A stretch of 64,000 nt of DNA from Oculatella sp. LEGE 06141 (GCF_015207605.1 NZ_JADEWO010000003.1:186001-250000), one strand, 5' to 3'; shown: positions 37,914 through 46,755, counted from the stretch's first letter. The notes: a model not told the origin generated them from the letters alone. Translations and numbers: made by a program.

Positions 37914-38732
37914 CTAAAGTAACCGTTCGTCGTGAACCGGAATCTGGGTCAAATTTGGCAGTTCAATCTGAACTTGCTCCTGCTGTTCCACCAATTCTTT
38001 CTGCGGTTCCTTTAGATCGATTGGCAGAGCTAGGGGCTGTGGTTTCTCAATCCAGCAGCTCGCGCTCGGCAGAGATTGTTCTAAATCATCCAGCGGTCGT
38101 GGAATAACCATCACGGCGTGGAGTTCACCGATGCGTTCTGCTTCGTGCATTCCGGCTTCGATCGCCATTGCCACATCGGCAACACGACCGCGAACAATAG
38201 CAGTACACAGGCCATCTCCAATAATTTCATAAGCGGCCAGATGAACATCGGCTGCTTTCAGCATGGCATCTGCCGCCCCCACCATTGCCGGGAAGCCTCG
38301 GGTTTCTAATAGGCCAATGGCCATGTTGCTTAGACGGCTATAGCCCTGGTCTTCTGCAACATGCATCAGGCGACTACCAATTGGCAGCACTGCGTCTAAA
38401 TTGGGATAAGGACGAGCAATGATGGATTTTGAGATCAGTTGGCCGAACTGCTCAGCGGTTTCTGCGCCGACCTCTACCGCAATTCGTACATCTGAGACGC
38501 TACCGCGAACAACCGCCGTACAGTAGCCGCTACCGATCTTTTCATAGCCAACTAGCGTCACCCCTGAAGACTTGAGCATCATGTCAGCAGTTCCTATGAT
38601 GGCCGGAAAACTGCGGGTTGAAACCATGCCTAGCGCTTTGTCAGTCAGGTCTTTGCTTTCGTTTAGTTGAGGCTGCCTTGAGCGAAACGACGGTTTAGAT
38701 AACGCTGACTGACTTTGTTCAATATCCATCAC
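37914..38732 (-). CDS. ccmO: Carboxysome shell protein CcmO (tandem BMC domains)
   Basis: Beta-carboxysome shell protein of 272 residues with two BMC domains, ~33-118 and ~136-218, each with the pore-region pattern (EKIGSGYCTAVVRG; EIIGDGLCTAIVRG) and the MVSTRSFPAIIGTADMML or GLLETRGFPAMVGAADAML helix. The N-terminal 30 residues and a C-terminal tail of ~50 residues rich in Gln, Glu and Pro lie outside the domains. CcmO is needed for shell closure in characterised beta-cyanobacteria and probably forms trimers or pseudo-hexamers. Last gene of ccmK2-K1-L-M-N-O, 32 bases after ccmN. Confidence 0.94.
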   Translation of the reverse strand: MMDIEQSQSALSKPSFRSRQPQLNESKDLTDKALGMVSTRSFPAIIGTADMMLKSSGVTLVGYEKIGSGYCTAVVRGSVSDVRIAVEVGAETAEQFGQLISKSIIARPYPNLDAVLPIGSRLMHVAEDQGYSRLSNMAIGLLETRGFPAMVGAADAMLKAADVHLAAYEIIGDGLCTAIVRGRVADVAMAIEAGMHEAERIGELHAVMVIPRPLDDLEQSLPSASCWIEKPQPLALPIDLKEPQKELVEQQEQVQIELPNLTQIPVHDERLL

Positions 38733-38764
38733 CTACCTCCACTACAACCATACGCCTCTCTCAC

Positions 38765-39340
38765 TTAAGTATCTCCATCAGAAGATGGATTGAACGGCGA
38801 CAAATTATTAGAAGATTGGCGAGTTGGGAACAGCGCTACCATCATTCGGTTAAAGGAGGCTTGGCCATAGACCTGAGCCGGACGGCTTTCTGAGAGCGTA
38901 CCTGCTTGGTCTGAGTTGGATGCTGTATCCGCCTTTGGGGGATGGGAGGATGTGGGGTGATGAGCAGGGTCAGTCGTAGATTCTGTCAGTTGATAGCTTG
39001 TATCGCCGAGCAGAGAATTAGCCGAGATTACCTGTTCTGCTTCAACTGAACAGTTGATGATGGTGGTCTGTGAGCCAATACAGGCACTCTTGCCAATACG
39101 ACCGTTACCAACGACCAGGACTTTTGCTCCTAGCGTTGCGCTTGCTTCTATTTCTAAAGTGCCCTGTTGAGCGTGCAATACTGTCCCTGAGCCGATACAC
39201 GCACCGGCTGCAATGATGAGTTGGCTGTTTGGATCAGCCTGGAGGACAACATCAGCGGCGATCGCCGCTTCTGGGTGAATCGTCACATCGCCGCTGATAT
39301 AAAAGTGGAACTCACTCATCTGGGTCAAAGTCGCAGCCAT
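38765..39340 (-). CDS. ccmN: Carboxysome assembly protein CcmN
   Basis: Adaptor joining the CcmM-Rubisco core to the shell. From the ATG at 39340 it has 191 residues: left-handed beta-helix hexapeptide repeats (YISGDVTIHPEAAIAADVVL, then GSGTVLHAQQGTLEI, GAKVLVVGNGRIGKS), a flexible Pro/Ser/Thr-rich linker, and the C-terminal encapsulation peptide VYGQASFNRMMVALFP that binds CcmK. A longer frame reaches 39409 across a tandem repeat, and a second ATG is at 39319; none has a good ribosome binding site. A stable stem-loop separates it from ccmM (39365-39461), which may affect its translation. Confidence 0.9.
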   Translation of the reverse strand: MAATLTQMSEFHFYISGDVTIHPEAAIAADVVLQADPNSQLIIAAGACIGSGTVLHAQQGTLEIEASATLGAKVLVVGNGRIGKSACIGSQTTIINCSVEAEQVISANSLLGDTSYQLTESTTDPAHHPTSSHPPKADTASNSDQAGTLSESRPAQVYGQASFNRMMVALFPTRQSSNNLSPFNPSSDGDT

Positions 39341-39364
39341 TAAATCGAGGAAAACGCTTCCAGT

Positions 39365-39461
39365 ATGGACTTTAGACCATTGCACCTTAGCACCATTGCA
39401 CCTTAGCACCGATTCCTGAAAAAGCTCAACTGTGCCTGGAGAGCCTATGTCTAAAGTCCAT
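39365..39461 (-). promoter_or_regulatory. Intercistronic stem-loop with 16-base tandem repeat between ccmM and ccmN
   Basis: Perfect 13-bp inverted repeat, ATGGACTTTAGAC (39365-39377) and GTCTAAAGTCCAT (39449-39461), enclosing 71 bases. Within the loop ACCATTGCACCTTAGC occurs twice head to tail (39376-39407). On the mRNA it ends about 25 bases before the probable ccmN start. A second small stem (CCCCG/CGGGG) begins at the ccmM stop codon. Confidence 0.6.
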
Positions 39462-39490
39462 TTTAATAGAAGCTCCCCGCTGAATCGGGG

Positions 39491-41209
39491 CTACGGACGC
39501 TGGATAATGGTTTCCGCTACCCGTCGTTTGGACTGGGTATCCACTCCATACAGGCGGACATATTCGCCGCGATTTTCGTTGGCACAAGCTTCAACGGCTG
39601 CGAGAACATCCGCTTCCCGTGTTGAATGAATGGGGGCGCAGCTTCTCCAAGAACTCGTCTGGAATCGACGCGAATCGGCATGTTCTGCTGCAACTCGGTA
39701 GCCCTGCGAAAGCAACTGGCGCACCTGATTGACCACCTCACGGCTGAGGTTCCCCGGTGCTGGCGGTTTCTGGCCATGGCCGTTACCGTTGGAGGATCTA
39801 AAATCTGATGAGTGTCTCGAAGACTCAGACGAACGGGAAGCGCTGGCGTTGCCGTTATTGCGATCGCCCGGACGCTGCACAATCAGATCTGAAACACGCC
39901 GTTTTGACTGCGTGTCAATTCCAAAGACGCGCACGTATTCGCCCTGATGCTCTGCCATACACTGTTCAAGAGCGCCAATCACATCAGACTCACGGGTAGA
40001 CTGAATGGGAGAACAGCTTTTCCAGGAACTGGTCTGGAAGCGACGGACATCAGCATGTTCTGAGCCAATTCGCAGACCCTGTCTTAAGAGATTGCGAATG
40101 AGATCAACAGCCTCTGAACGGAGTGAACCGCTACCGGAGGAAGAATGGCTGCTGCGACTGCTGCTCGGTTGATACGAACTGGACGGGTAGCTGCTGGACG
40201 GGTAGCTGCTGGATGGATAGCTGCCGGAGGACGAGCGTGATGCTTCAACGGGGCGATCGCCAGGGCGTTGCACGATCAACTCCGAGACACGCCGCTTTAC
40301 CTTAGTGTCAATGCCAAACAGGCGAACATACTCGCCTTTATGTTCTGCTAAACACGCCTGCAATTCTGAGAAAACATCTGATTCACGGGTGGCTTGAATG
40401 GGAGAACAGGTCTTCCAAGAGCTGGTCTGAAAACGGCGTGTATCAGCATGCTCTGTTCCGATCCGATATCCCTGAGCAAGCAATTGACGTACCTGCTCAA
40501 CTACGTCTTGATTCATAAGAGTCCCTTCTGCCTGACTAAAACGATGGCTATGGTTGTTGGAGCCTTTTTTACTCGCTGGTTGGTCTAACGAACTATGAAC
40601 GGGTGTGATACGCGCTTTGTCTTCAGCCGATTGATAGCCCGATCGCAACACATCGTTGATGCCAACAACGTGATTGGCGAATTGAACATCAATGGATTGA
40701 ACATCTGGAAGGCGATCGGCTTGCTGCTGGTTGGTAATAATTGACCCTGAGGGAACGTACTTGCCGGGTGGAATCTCTACATCTTGAATTAAGACGTGCA
40801 TCATGACAATGCAGCCTTTGCCAACGCGTGCATTGAACACCGTTGAACGAAAACCAATAAAACAGTCATCCCCGATATAGGCCGGACCATGAACCAGCGC
40901 CATATGCGTAATAGACGTGTTCTGGCCAACCCAAACGGAATATTGCTTCTGGTCGTCTCCAAGGACACGCCCCTGCTCTAAACCGTGAATGACTACTCCA
41001 TCCTGGACATTGCTGCCATCCCCTACATGAAAAGGACTCCCTTCATCTGCTCGAATGGAGGTTCCCGGTGCAATTAGCACATTCGCACCAATGTGAACTT
41101 CTCCGATAATATTCGAGAAAGAGTGAATGTAAGCGGTGTCGTGAATTTGGGGTTGAGCTAAACTCTTCGACCATGGAGTAGGCGGAGCAGCAGAGCTACG
41201 GACTACCAT
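39491..41209 (-). CDS. ccmM: Carboxysome assembly protein CcmM (gamma-carbonic-anhydrase-like domain plus three SSUL modules)
   Basis: Scaffold of the beta-carboxysome, 572 residues; the ATG at 41209 has AGGAGAG ten bases upstream. Residues 1-~205 form the gamma-carbonic-anhydrase-like left-handed beta-helix, with zinc ligands His75, His102 and His107 in the same positions as the Thermosynechococcus enzyme. Positions 194 and 200, Cys in active enzymes, are Ser and Arg here ([11 protein letters not shown]). Three Rubisco-small-subunit-like modules follow, each with [13 protein letters not shown] or READV, and KRRV; they condense Rubisco. A Ser/Tyr/Pro repeat linker ([14 protein letters not shown]) joins modules 1 and 2. 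An internal ATG at 40516, behind AGAAGGGA, would give the short M35 form. Confidence 0.96.
   Translation of the reverse strand: MVVRSSAAPPTPWSKSLAQPQIHDTAYIHSFSNIIGEVHIGANVLIAPGTSIRADEGSPFHVGDGSNVQDGVVIHGLEQGRVLGDDQKQYSVWVGQNTSITHMALVHGPAYIGDDCFIGFRSTVFNARVGKGCIVMMHVLIQDVEIPPGKYVPSGSIITNQQQADRLPDVQSIDVQFANHVVGINDVLRSGYQSAEDKARITPVHSSLDQPASKKGSNNHSHRFSQAEGTLMNQDVVEQVRQLLAQGYRIGTEHADTRRFQTSSWKTCSPIQATRESDVFSELQACLAEHKGEYVRLFGIDTKVKRRVSELIVQRPGDRPVEASRSSSGSYPSSSYPSSSYPSSSYQPSSSRSSHSSSGSGSLRSEAVDLIRNLLRQGLRIGSEHADVRRFQTSSWKSCSPIQSTRESDVIGALEQCMAEHQGEYVRVFGIDTQSKRRVSDLIVQRPGDRNNGNASASRSSESSRHSSDFRSSNGNGHGQKPPAPGNLSREVVNQVRQLLSQGYRVAAEHADSRRFQTSSWRSCAPIHSTREADVLAAVEACANENRGEYVRLYGVDTQSKRRVAETIIQRP
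40516..40529 (-). promoter_or_regulatory. Internal translation start for the short CcmM form (M35-like)
   Basis: AGAAGGGA (minus strand, complement at 40522-40529) lies about six bases before the in-frame ATG at 40514-40516, which begins [13 protein letters not shown], just ahead of the first SSUL module. Translation from here gives 341 residues with three modules and no anhydrase domain. Confidence 0.65.
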
Positions 41210-41292
41210 AGGGTCTTCTCTCCTGACTGAAAAGCGATACCGCAAGTAGCTGTATTAAAAAACATAGACGCGACAACGCTGTCAGCAGAAAC

Positions 41293-41592
41293 CTATCCCT
41301 GATCTCGCTTGCTGTAGAGACGACGATTCTCGACACTAACCGTGTCAATAATGCCAACAATTAGAGCATCTAATGGACGGCTTTCGCTACCAGCAACCTG
41401 ACGAGCAGCGCTGCCACGGCTGACAAGAACCCATTCATCAATTCCCGCCCCAACAGTATCAGCAGCGACTTCGTACTTTGGCAAAGGCTGCCCTTCCTCA
41501 TCCAGCAGTTGCACCAGGAGGAACTTAACGCCTGTAAGACTGGGTTCCTTCTGGGTGCTAACAACAGTGCCGCAAACTTTAGCAATTTGCAT
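41293..41592 (-). CDS. ccmL: Carboxysome shell vertex protein CcmL
   Basis: Pentameric vertex protein (EutN/CcmL fold), 99 residues, fitting the family. Visible features: MQIAKVCGTVVSTQKEPSL, LLVQLLDEEGQPLPKYEVAADTVGAG, the VLVSRGSAARQV turn and the end VGIIDTVSVENRRLYSK. It caps the twelve vertices of the icosahedral shell. It sits seven bases after ccmK1 and 83 bases before ccmM on the minus strand. Confidence 0.96.
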   Translation of the reverse strand: MQIAKVCGTVVSTQKEPSLTGVKFLLVQLLDEEGQPLPKYEVAADTVGAGIDEWVLVSRGSAARQVAGSESRPLDALIVGIIDTVSVENRRLYSKRDQG

Positions 41593-41599
41593 CAGAATC

Positions 41600-41941
41600 C
41601 TACGGACGGTTGATCGGACGGATGCCGCTCACACTCTCCCGGAATGCCTCAACTGCCTCGGTGTAGCGAATGGGCAGAACATATTCGAGGTTTTCGTGAG
41701 GACGCGCAATGATATGCGTAGACAGAACTTGTCCACCATTGACTCGCTTAACGTTATCAACCCCCGCTGCAACTGAAGCTTGCACTTCAGACACATCGCC
41801 TCGTACGATTACGGTAACGCGACCGCTACCGATTTTTTCGTAGCCCACCAGGGTAACCCGTGCGGCTTTAACCATGGCATCTGCTGCTTCTACAACCGCA
41901 GGAAACCCCAATGTCTCAATCATCCCAACTGCAATCGCCAT
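41600..41941 (-). CDS. ccmK1: Carboxysome shell protein CcmK1
   Basis: Hexameric BMC-H facet protein, 113 residues from [15 protein letters not shown]; a frame six codons longer has no similarity. The pore motif KIGSGR and the [15 protein letters not shown] end of the domain are present, followed by a C-terminal tail longer than in CcmK2 ([16 protein letters not shown]). The gene is almost identical to the upstream ccmK2 over the central part, including 56 consecutive bases. The longer tail is the feature that separates K1 from K2 in other beta-cyanobacteria. Confidence 0.94.
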   Translation of the reverse strand: MAIAVGMIETLGFPAVVEAADAMVKAARVTLVGYEKIGSGRVTVIVRGDVSEVQASVAAGVDNVKRVNGGQVLSTHIIARPHENLEYVLPIRYTEAVEAFRESVSGIRPINRP

Positions 41942-42047
41942 TATAATTCTCCCTTCCAATTAAGTTGAAAACGTAACGTTGCTATTACTAACAACCTACT
42001 CTAAAAAGTGTGAACAAACTTGCTTTGCTCGCCTCAATCTTTAATCG

Positions 42048-42356
42048 TTAAGACCGAAATTGTTCGACGGCTTCGGTATAACGAATGGGCAAGACATATT
42101 CGAGGTTCTCGTGGGGACGGGCAATGATATGAGTTGAGATCACCTCACCGCCGTTAACCCGCTTAGCGGTTTCAACCCCTGCTGCAACTGAAGCCTGAAC
42201 TTCAGACACGTCGCCCCGTACAATTACAGTAACGCGACCGCTACCGATTTTTTCGTAGCCCACCAGGGTAACCCGTGCGGCTTTGACCATGGCATCCGCT
42301 GCTTCTACAACCGCAGGAAACCCACGAGTCTCAATCATCCCAACTGCAATCGGCAT
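42048..42356 (-). CDS. ccmK2: Carboxysome shell protein CcmK2
   Basis: Major hexameric BMC-H shell protein, 102 residues, first gene of the ccm operon. [23 protein letters not shown] begins the domain, KIGSGR forms the central pore and the protein ends soon after the domain (EAVEQFRS). The bases before the ATG read TATGGAGCTAGACA, giving a fair GGAG site. The upstream 0.84 kb region carries candidate operators. Diverges from ndhF4. Confidence 0.96.
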   Translation of the reverse strand: MPIAVGMIETRGFPAVVEAADAMVKAARVTLVGYEKIGSGRVTVIVRGDVSEVQASVAAGVETAKRVNGGEVISTHIIARPHENLEYVLPIRYTEAVEQFRS

Positions 42357-42480
42357 TGTCTAGCTCCATAAAGGAAGAATAAACTGGTTCAAAATCTTGC
42401 CTGAAGATTTCGACAGGAATATCGATTTTTATCTTTGAAAAACGCTTCAGAATTCCCATGTTAAGAATACATGGCAACTC

Positions 42481-42503
42481 TTACATTTGACAATATAATG
42501 TAA
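42481..42503. promoter_or_regulatory. Candidate LysR-type operator near ccmK2
   Basis: TTACATT and AATGTAA, seven-base perfect arms nine bases apart, about 125-147 bases upstream of ccmK2. The arm and spacing pattern fits the T-N11-A type of LysR-regulator sites, but no binding can be shown from sequence. Confidence 0.4.
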
Positions 42504-42864
42504 AATGATAGTTTTTAATGATAGCTATAAACCCGGCTTATGCAAAGTAGCTCTTCCTACTAAGTTGGTTCTGTGAAATGGCATCACTACTGCCGTTTTG
42601 TCAACGCCTTTCTAACAGCTTTGGTCGAAATCTAGCTCTCTTTTGAATTCAATTTACGCACCCAAGTTGCCTTGATTGACCTTCGTTAAGCCTAGCGGAT
42701 TTAGCAGCAATGAACCAACCTTCTGTTAGGCGATGAGCATTTCTGAAGGGCACCCCTGAGATTTACACGCCAATCACATCAGGGAAGATAGGGCAAAAGA
42801 ACCTGGCAGGGATTGACTTGGATCATACCATTGATAGGCAAAGGTTTTTAATTTAAATGATTCT

Positions 42865-42892
42865 CAATATTTAGTTATTTTGTTAAATATTG
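42865..42892. promoter_or_regulatory. Candidate operator between ccm and ndhF4
   Basis: CAATATTTA and TAAATATTG, nine-base perfect arms ten bases apart, about 310 bases upstream of ndhF4. G+C content is too low for a terminator, and the geometry is that of an operator. Confidence 0.4.
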
Positions 42893-43201
42893 GTTAGGCG
42901 AAATTATTGAAATGACACATGATTAAATTTCAGTTGAGAGATGCTAATATTTTCTTAATAATAAAACTTGTAATGATGTATCTCTGTCCCTCTAGTAGCT
43001 GGTCAATCGCTATCTATGAGAGGACATAGAGCATTAGACTAAGGCTAGGTTGCTTGCAGCCACGGATGAGGTTGCATGGCTTAATAGGTTGCTCTATCTA
43101 CCAGTTCGGTCTTTGGGCTGGATGCTGGAAGTCTGTTCTGAACGAGATAGGCAGTTGAATCGAATACTCGTTTAACTCTGACAACTGAAAGGATAAGCGT
43201 G

Positions 43202-45079
43202 ATGACTCAGTTCCTGCTCCAGACAATCTGGTGGGTGCCTGGGTATGCTCTGTTAGGTGCCATTCTGACCCTGCCATGGTCCACTGGAATCGTGCGTCGA
43301 ACTGGGCCGCGACCAGCAGCATACTTTAATTTGTTTTTAACCGTTTTGTCGTTTATTCACGGCTCGGCGGCGTTTATTTTGATTTGGGGACAAGAGCCGC
43401 AGCAGTTGGTGTTTCACTGGCTGCAAGCGGCTGATTTGGATTTGACGTTAACCCTCGAAATCTCGCCTGTGAGTTTGGGGGCAATGGAGATCGTCACCGC
43501 TATTAGTTTGCTGGCACAACTCTTTGCCCTGGGTTACATGGAGAAGGATTGGGCGCTGGCTCGTTTCTATAGCATGATGGGTTTCTTTGAGGCGGCATTG
43601 CTGGCGATCGCCCTCAGTGATTCATTATTGCTGAGCTACGGGTTGCTGGAAATGCTCACCCTCTCGACCTATTTTCTGGTTGGGTTCTGGTATGCTCAGC
43701 CGCTAGTAGTAACCGCCGCTCGCGATGCGTTTCTGACCAAGCGAGTCGGTGATATTTTGCTGTTTATGGGGCTAGTGGCGCTTTCAAGCTATGGTGCGGG
43801 GTTGAACTTTTCTGAGCTGGCAGATTGGTCAGAGACGTACCCGTTATCGCCTTTAACGTCTGCTTTGTTGGGGCTGGCATTGATTGCTGGGCCGACGGGC
43901 AAATGTGCTCAGTTTCCGCTGAATCTGTGGTTGGATGAGGCGATGGAAGGGCCGAATCCAGCGTCGATTATGCGAAACTCGATTGTTGTTTCGGCTGGGG
44001 CGTATGTTCTGATCAAACTTCAGCCTGTATTTACGCTATCTCCTATCTCTTCTGATGCGTTGATCATTATCGGTTCGGTGACAGCAATCGGTACATCGCT
44101 GATGGCGATCGCGCAGATTGACATTAAACGAGCGATTTCCCACACTACCAGCGCTTATTTGGGGCTGGTGTTTATTGCGGTGGGGCTGGGGCAGGTGGAT
44201 ATTGCCTTGATGTTGCTTTTTACCCACGCGATCGCCAAAGCGCTGATGTTTATGAGCGTTGGCTCCATCATTTCGACAGTGAGCGATCAAAACATGGGCG
44301 AGATGGGTGGCCTGTGGTCGCGGATGCCCGCGACGACGATGGCGTTTGTTGTTGGTGCTGCCAGTCTGGTGGTAATCCTGCCGCTGGGAACCTTCTGGAC
44401 GGTGCAGCGTTGGGTGAGTGGCTTGTGGCAGGTATCGCCCTGGCTGTTCGCGATTCTTTTATTTGTCAACGCAACAACGGCATTTGGGTTCACCCGTGTT
44501 TTTCGTCTCGTCTTTTTAGGAGAGCCACAGCTTAAAACGCGGCGGGCACCGGAAGTAGCTTGGCAGATGGCGTTGCCAATGGTGACTCTGACCGTGATGA
44601 CGCTGCTTTCACCCGTGGTGCCGTTGCGGTGGTCTCTCTGGCTCAGCACAACGACACCCCTGGCGAATGGTGACACTCTTCTGATTCGACTGGCGTTGCC
44701 GCTGTTGGTGCTGTCAGGCGGTGTGGGGGTCGTCCTGGGGGCAACCACACAACTGCGACGAGGTGGCTGGGTTCGCCCCACACAGGTTTCGTTTCGGTTT
44801 GTGCAAGATTTGCTCGCCTACGACTTCTATATTGAGCGCCTGTATGACCTGACGGTAGTTTCAGCCGTGAGCGTGTTGTCTAGAGTGACGGCCTGGTTCG
44901 ATCGCTTCATTGTGGACGGGTTTGTGAACCTGGTTGGGTTGGCGGCGGTGATGGGTGGTGAAGGTCTGAAATACAGCTCTTCTGGGCGATCGCAGTCGTA
45001 TGTCTTGACCATTCTGGTGGGAATTGGGCTGCTGTTTCTTCTGGCGATGGGGTGGACGATGAACTGGTCGCTGCTCTAA
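43202..45079 (+). CDS. ndhF4: NAD(P)H-quinone oxidoreductase subunit NdhF4 (CO2-uptake NDH-1)
   Basis: Antiporter-like membrane subunit of the CO2-hydrating NDH-1 complex, 625 residues with about 16 hydrophobic segments in the thylakoid membrane. The conserved core is visible: KRVGDILLFMGL, GPTGKCAQFPLNLWLDEAMEGPNPASIM (with Lys in the channel), and QIDIKRAISHTTSAYLGL followed by HAIAKALMF. A GTG precedes the ATG by one codon; AAGGA lies eight bases before the ATG. The type (F4, not F3) follows from the downstream CupB-like gene of ~380 residues and the absence of cupS; ndhF4-ndhD4-cupB is the constitutive CO2-uptake system. Divergent from the carboxysome operon. Confidence 0.85.
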   Translation: MTQFLLQTIWWVPGYALLGAILTLPWSTGIVRRTGPRPAAYFNLFLTVLSFIHGSAAFILIWGQEPQQLVFHWLQAADLDLTLTLEISPVSLGAMEIVTAISLLAQLFALGYMEKDWALARFYSMMGFFEAALLAIALSDSLLLSYGLLEMLTLSTYFLVGFWYAQPLVVTAARDAFLTKRVGDILLFMGLVALSSYGAGLNFSELADWSETYPLSPLTSALLGLALIAGPTGKCAQFPLNLWLDEAMEGPNPASIMRNSIVVSAGAYVLIKLQPVFTLSPISSDALIIIGSVTAIGTSLMAIAQIDIKRAISHTTSAYLGLVFIAVGLGQVDIALMLLFTHAIAKALMFMSVGSIISTVSDQNMGEMGGLWSRMPATTMAFVVGAASLVVILPLGTFWTVQRWVSGLWQVSPWLFAILLFVNATTAFGFTRVFRLVFLGEPQLKTRRAPEVAWQMALPMVTLTVMTLLSPVVPLRWSLWLSTTTPLANGDTLLIRLALPLLVLSGGVGVVLGATTQLRRGGWVRPTQVSFRFVQDLLAYDFYIERLYDLTVVSAVSVLSRVTAWFDRFIVDGFVNLVGLAAVMGGEGLKYSSSGRSQSYVLTILVGIGLLFLLAMGWTMNWSLL

Positions 45080-45186
45080 ACGAACGAGGTTGCCGTGCCC
45101 ACAGCGGCGTGAATGCTGCGCTAAGTTTTTCTCTCAAGTGTTGGTTTTTAGATCTTGACCTGTTGTTTTACGTTAGGTAGACCGCA

Positions 45187-46755
45187 ATGCTCAGTGTTTT
45201 AATCTGGGTGCCCCTAGTCGGAGCCATACTTATTAGCCTTCTGCCAGATAAGCCGGCAACTAGCCTTGCTCGTCCGGTGGCGTTGACGGTAGCACTGGGT
45301 TTACTGGTCTGGACTACTGTTTTAGGTGTCCAGTTTGACCCAGGCCAGCCAGGGATGCAGTTCACAGAGTACTTAGTTTGGATTGAAACTATTGGCCTCA
45401 ATTATCACCTGGGTGTGGATGGGCTATCGCTGCCGCTCCTCTGTTTGAACGCGTTGCTAACGGTGATTGCGATCTGGAGCAGCGATCGCACTATTTTGCG
45501 GCCACGATTTTATTACGCCCTAATTCTATTGCTAAATGTTGGTGTTAGCGGCGCGTTTTTAGCACAAGATCTGCTGTTGTTTTTCTTGTTCTATGAACTG
45601 GAATTGATTCCGCTCTACTTCTTAATCATCATTTGGGGTGGGCCACAGCGCGGCTACGCGGCAACCAAGTTTTTGATTTACACCGCGATTTCAGGCGCTC
45701 TCATTTTAGCGTCGTTTTTAGGAGTGGTCTGGCTGAGCGGCGTGTCTAGCTTTGACTATGAACCGTTGCGATCGCAAACCCTGCCATTAGGAGCGCAGAC
45801 CATCTTATTGATTGGTTTGTTGCTAGGCTTTGGTATCAAGATTCCCTTCTTTCCGCTCCACACCTGGCTACCAGATGCCCACGTTGAAGCCTCGACACCT
45901 GTTTCGGTTTTGCTGGCGGGTGTGTTGCTGAAGGTTGGCACCTATGGGCTGTTGCGGTTTGGCGTTGGGCTATTTTTGGACGCGTGGGTCTACTTGGCTC
46001 CGTGGTTAGCGGGTTGGGCGGCTGTCAGTGCGCTGTATGGAGCCTCATGCGCGATCGCTCAGCAGGATATGAAAAAGGTTGTTGCCTATTCGTCGATCGC
46101 GCACATGGCGTTTATTTTGCTGGGGGCTTCTGCCACCACTCGCCTCAGCTTGCTCGCCACTGTTTGCCAGATGGTTAGCCACGGCTTAATTTCGGCTCTG
46201 TTGTTTTTGTTGGTTGGGGTGGTCGCCAAAAAGACGGGCAGCCGGGATGTAAATTACTTGCGGGGGTTGCTCAATCCAGAAAAGGGTTTGCCGCTGATAG
46301 GTAGTTTAATGATCCTTGGGGTGATGGCAGGTGCTGGCATTCCCGGTATGGTAGGGTTTGTGGCAGAATTTTTAATCTTCCGGGGCAGCTTCCCCATTTT
46401 TCCGGTTCAGACGTTGCTTTGCATGGTGGGCACTGGCCTAACGGCTGTTTATTTTCTACTCATGATTAACCGCGTCTTTTTTGGACGATTGCCCGTTGAG
46501 CTAGCCAACTTGCCCCGCGTGCAGTGGGGCGATCGCTTACCATCGGTCGCTCTTGCTCTGCTAATCATCGCTCTGGGAATTCAGCCCAACTGGTTAATTC
46601 GGTGGAGCGAACCCCAAATCGCCACTCTTGTTACCGATTATGGGCAGGGCAAAGCCTTGCGAGAGAGCTTGCCGATCGCTGCTGTACTCAACGCTCCCAA
46701 CGTGCCAGTTGCTGTTCCCCCTTCGGTTCTTCCTGTTGCTCCTATCGAAAATTAG
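45187..46755 (+). CDS. ndhD4: NAD(P)H-quinone oxidoreductase subunit NdhD4 (CO2-uptake NDH-1)
   Basis: Second antiporter-like subunit of the same complex, 522 residues, about 14 membrane segments. Conserved elements: LGVDGLSLPLLCL, the charged Glu in FFLFYELELIPLYFLI, KIPFFPLHTWLPDAHVEASTPVSVLLAGVLLKVGTYGLLRF, and QQDMKKVVAYSSIAHMAFILLG. It follows ndhF4 by 107 bases and precedes cupB by six bases. The D4 rather than D3 assignment rests on context. Confidence 0.86.
   Translation: MLSVLIWVPLVGAILISLLPDKPATSLARPVALTVALGLLVWTTVLGVQFDPGQPGMQFTEYLVWIETIGLNYHLGVDGLSLPLLCLNALLTVIAIWSSDRTILRPRFYYALILLLNVGVSGAFLAQDLLLFFLFYELELIPLYFLIIIWGGPQRGYAATKFLIYTAISGALILASFLGVVWLSGVSSFDYEPLRSQTLPLGAQTILLIGLLLGFGIKIPFFPLHTWLPDAHVEASTPVSVLLAGVLLKVGTYGLLRFGVGLFLDAWVYLAPWLAGWAAVSALYGASCAIAQQDMKKVVAYSSIAHMAFILLGASATTRLSLLATVCQMVSHGLISALLFLLVGVVAKKTGSRDVNYLRGLLNPEKGLPLIGSLMILGVMAGAGIPGMVGFVAEFLIFRGSFPIFPVQTLLCMVGTGLTAVYFLLMINRVFFGRLPVELANLPRVQWGDRLPSVALALLIIALGIQPNWLIRWSEPQIATLVTDYGQGKALRESLPIAAVLNAPNVPVAVPPSVLPVAPIEN

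Larger units (their letters stand above)
42357..43201. promoter_or_regulatory. Divergent ccm / ndhF4 regulatory region
   Basis: About 0.84 kb without any gene, unusually A+T-rich for the window in its middle, between two divergent operons that both serve inorganic carbon uptake. It must contain both promoters. Two inverted repeats of LysR-type geometry stand out (42481-42503 and 42865-42892), and a smaller one (CATGT/ACATG) at 42458-42474. LysR regulators (CmpR, CcmR/NdhR) are known to control such genes in other cyanobacteria. Confidence 0.6.

Noticed and set aside
40190-40215. Repeated GGGTAGCTGCTGGAC units as a CRISPR or VNTR locus
   Set aside because: They encode the Ser/Tyr/Pro repeat linker of CcmM in frame; no spacers, so only a coding microsatellite.
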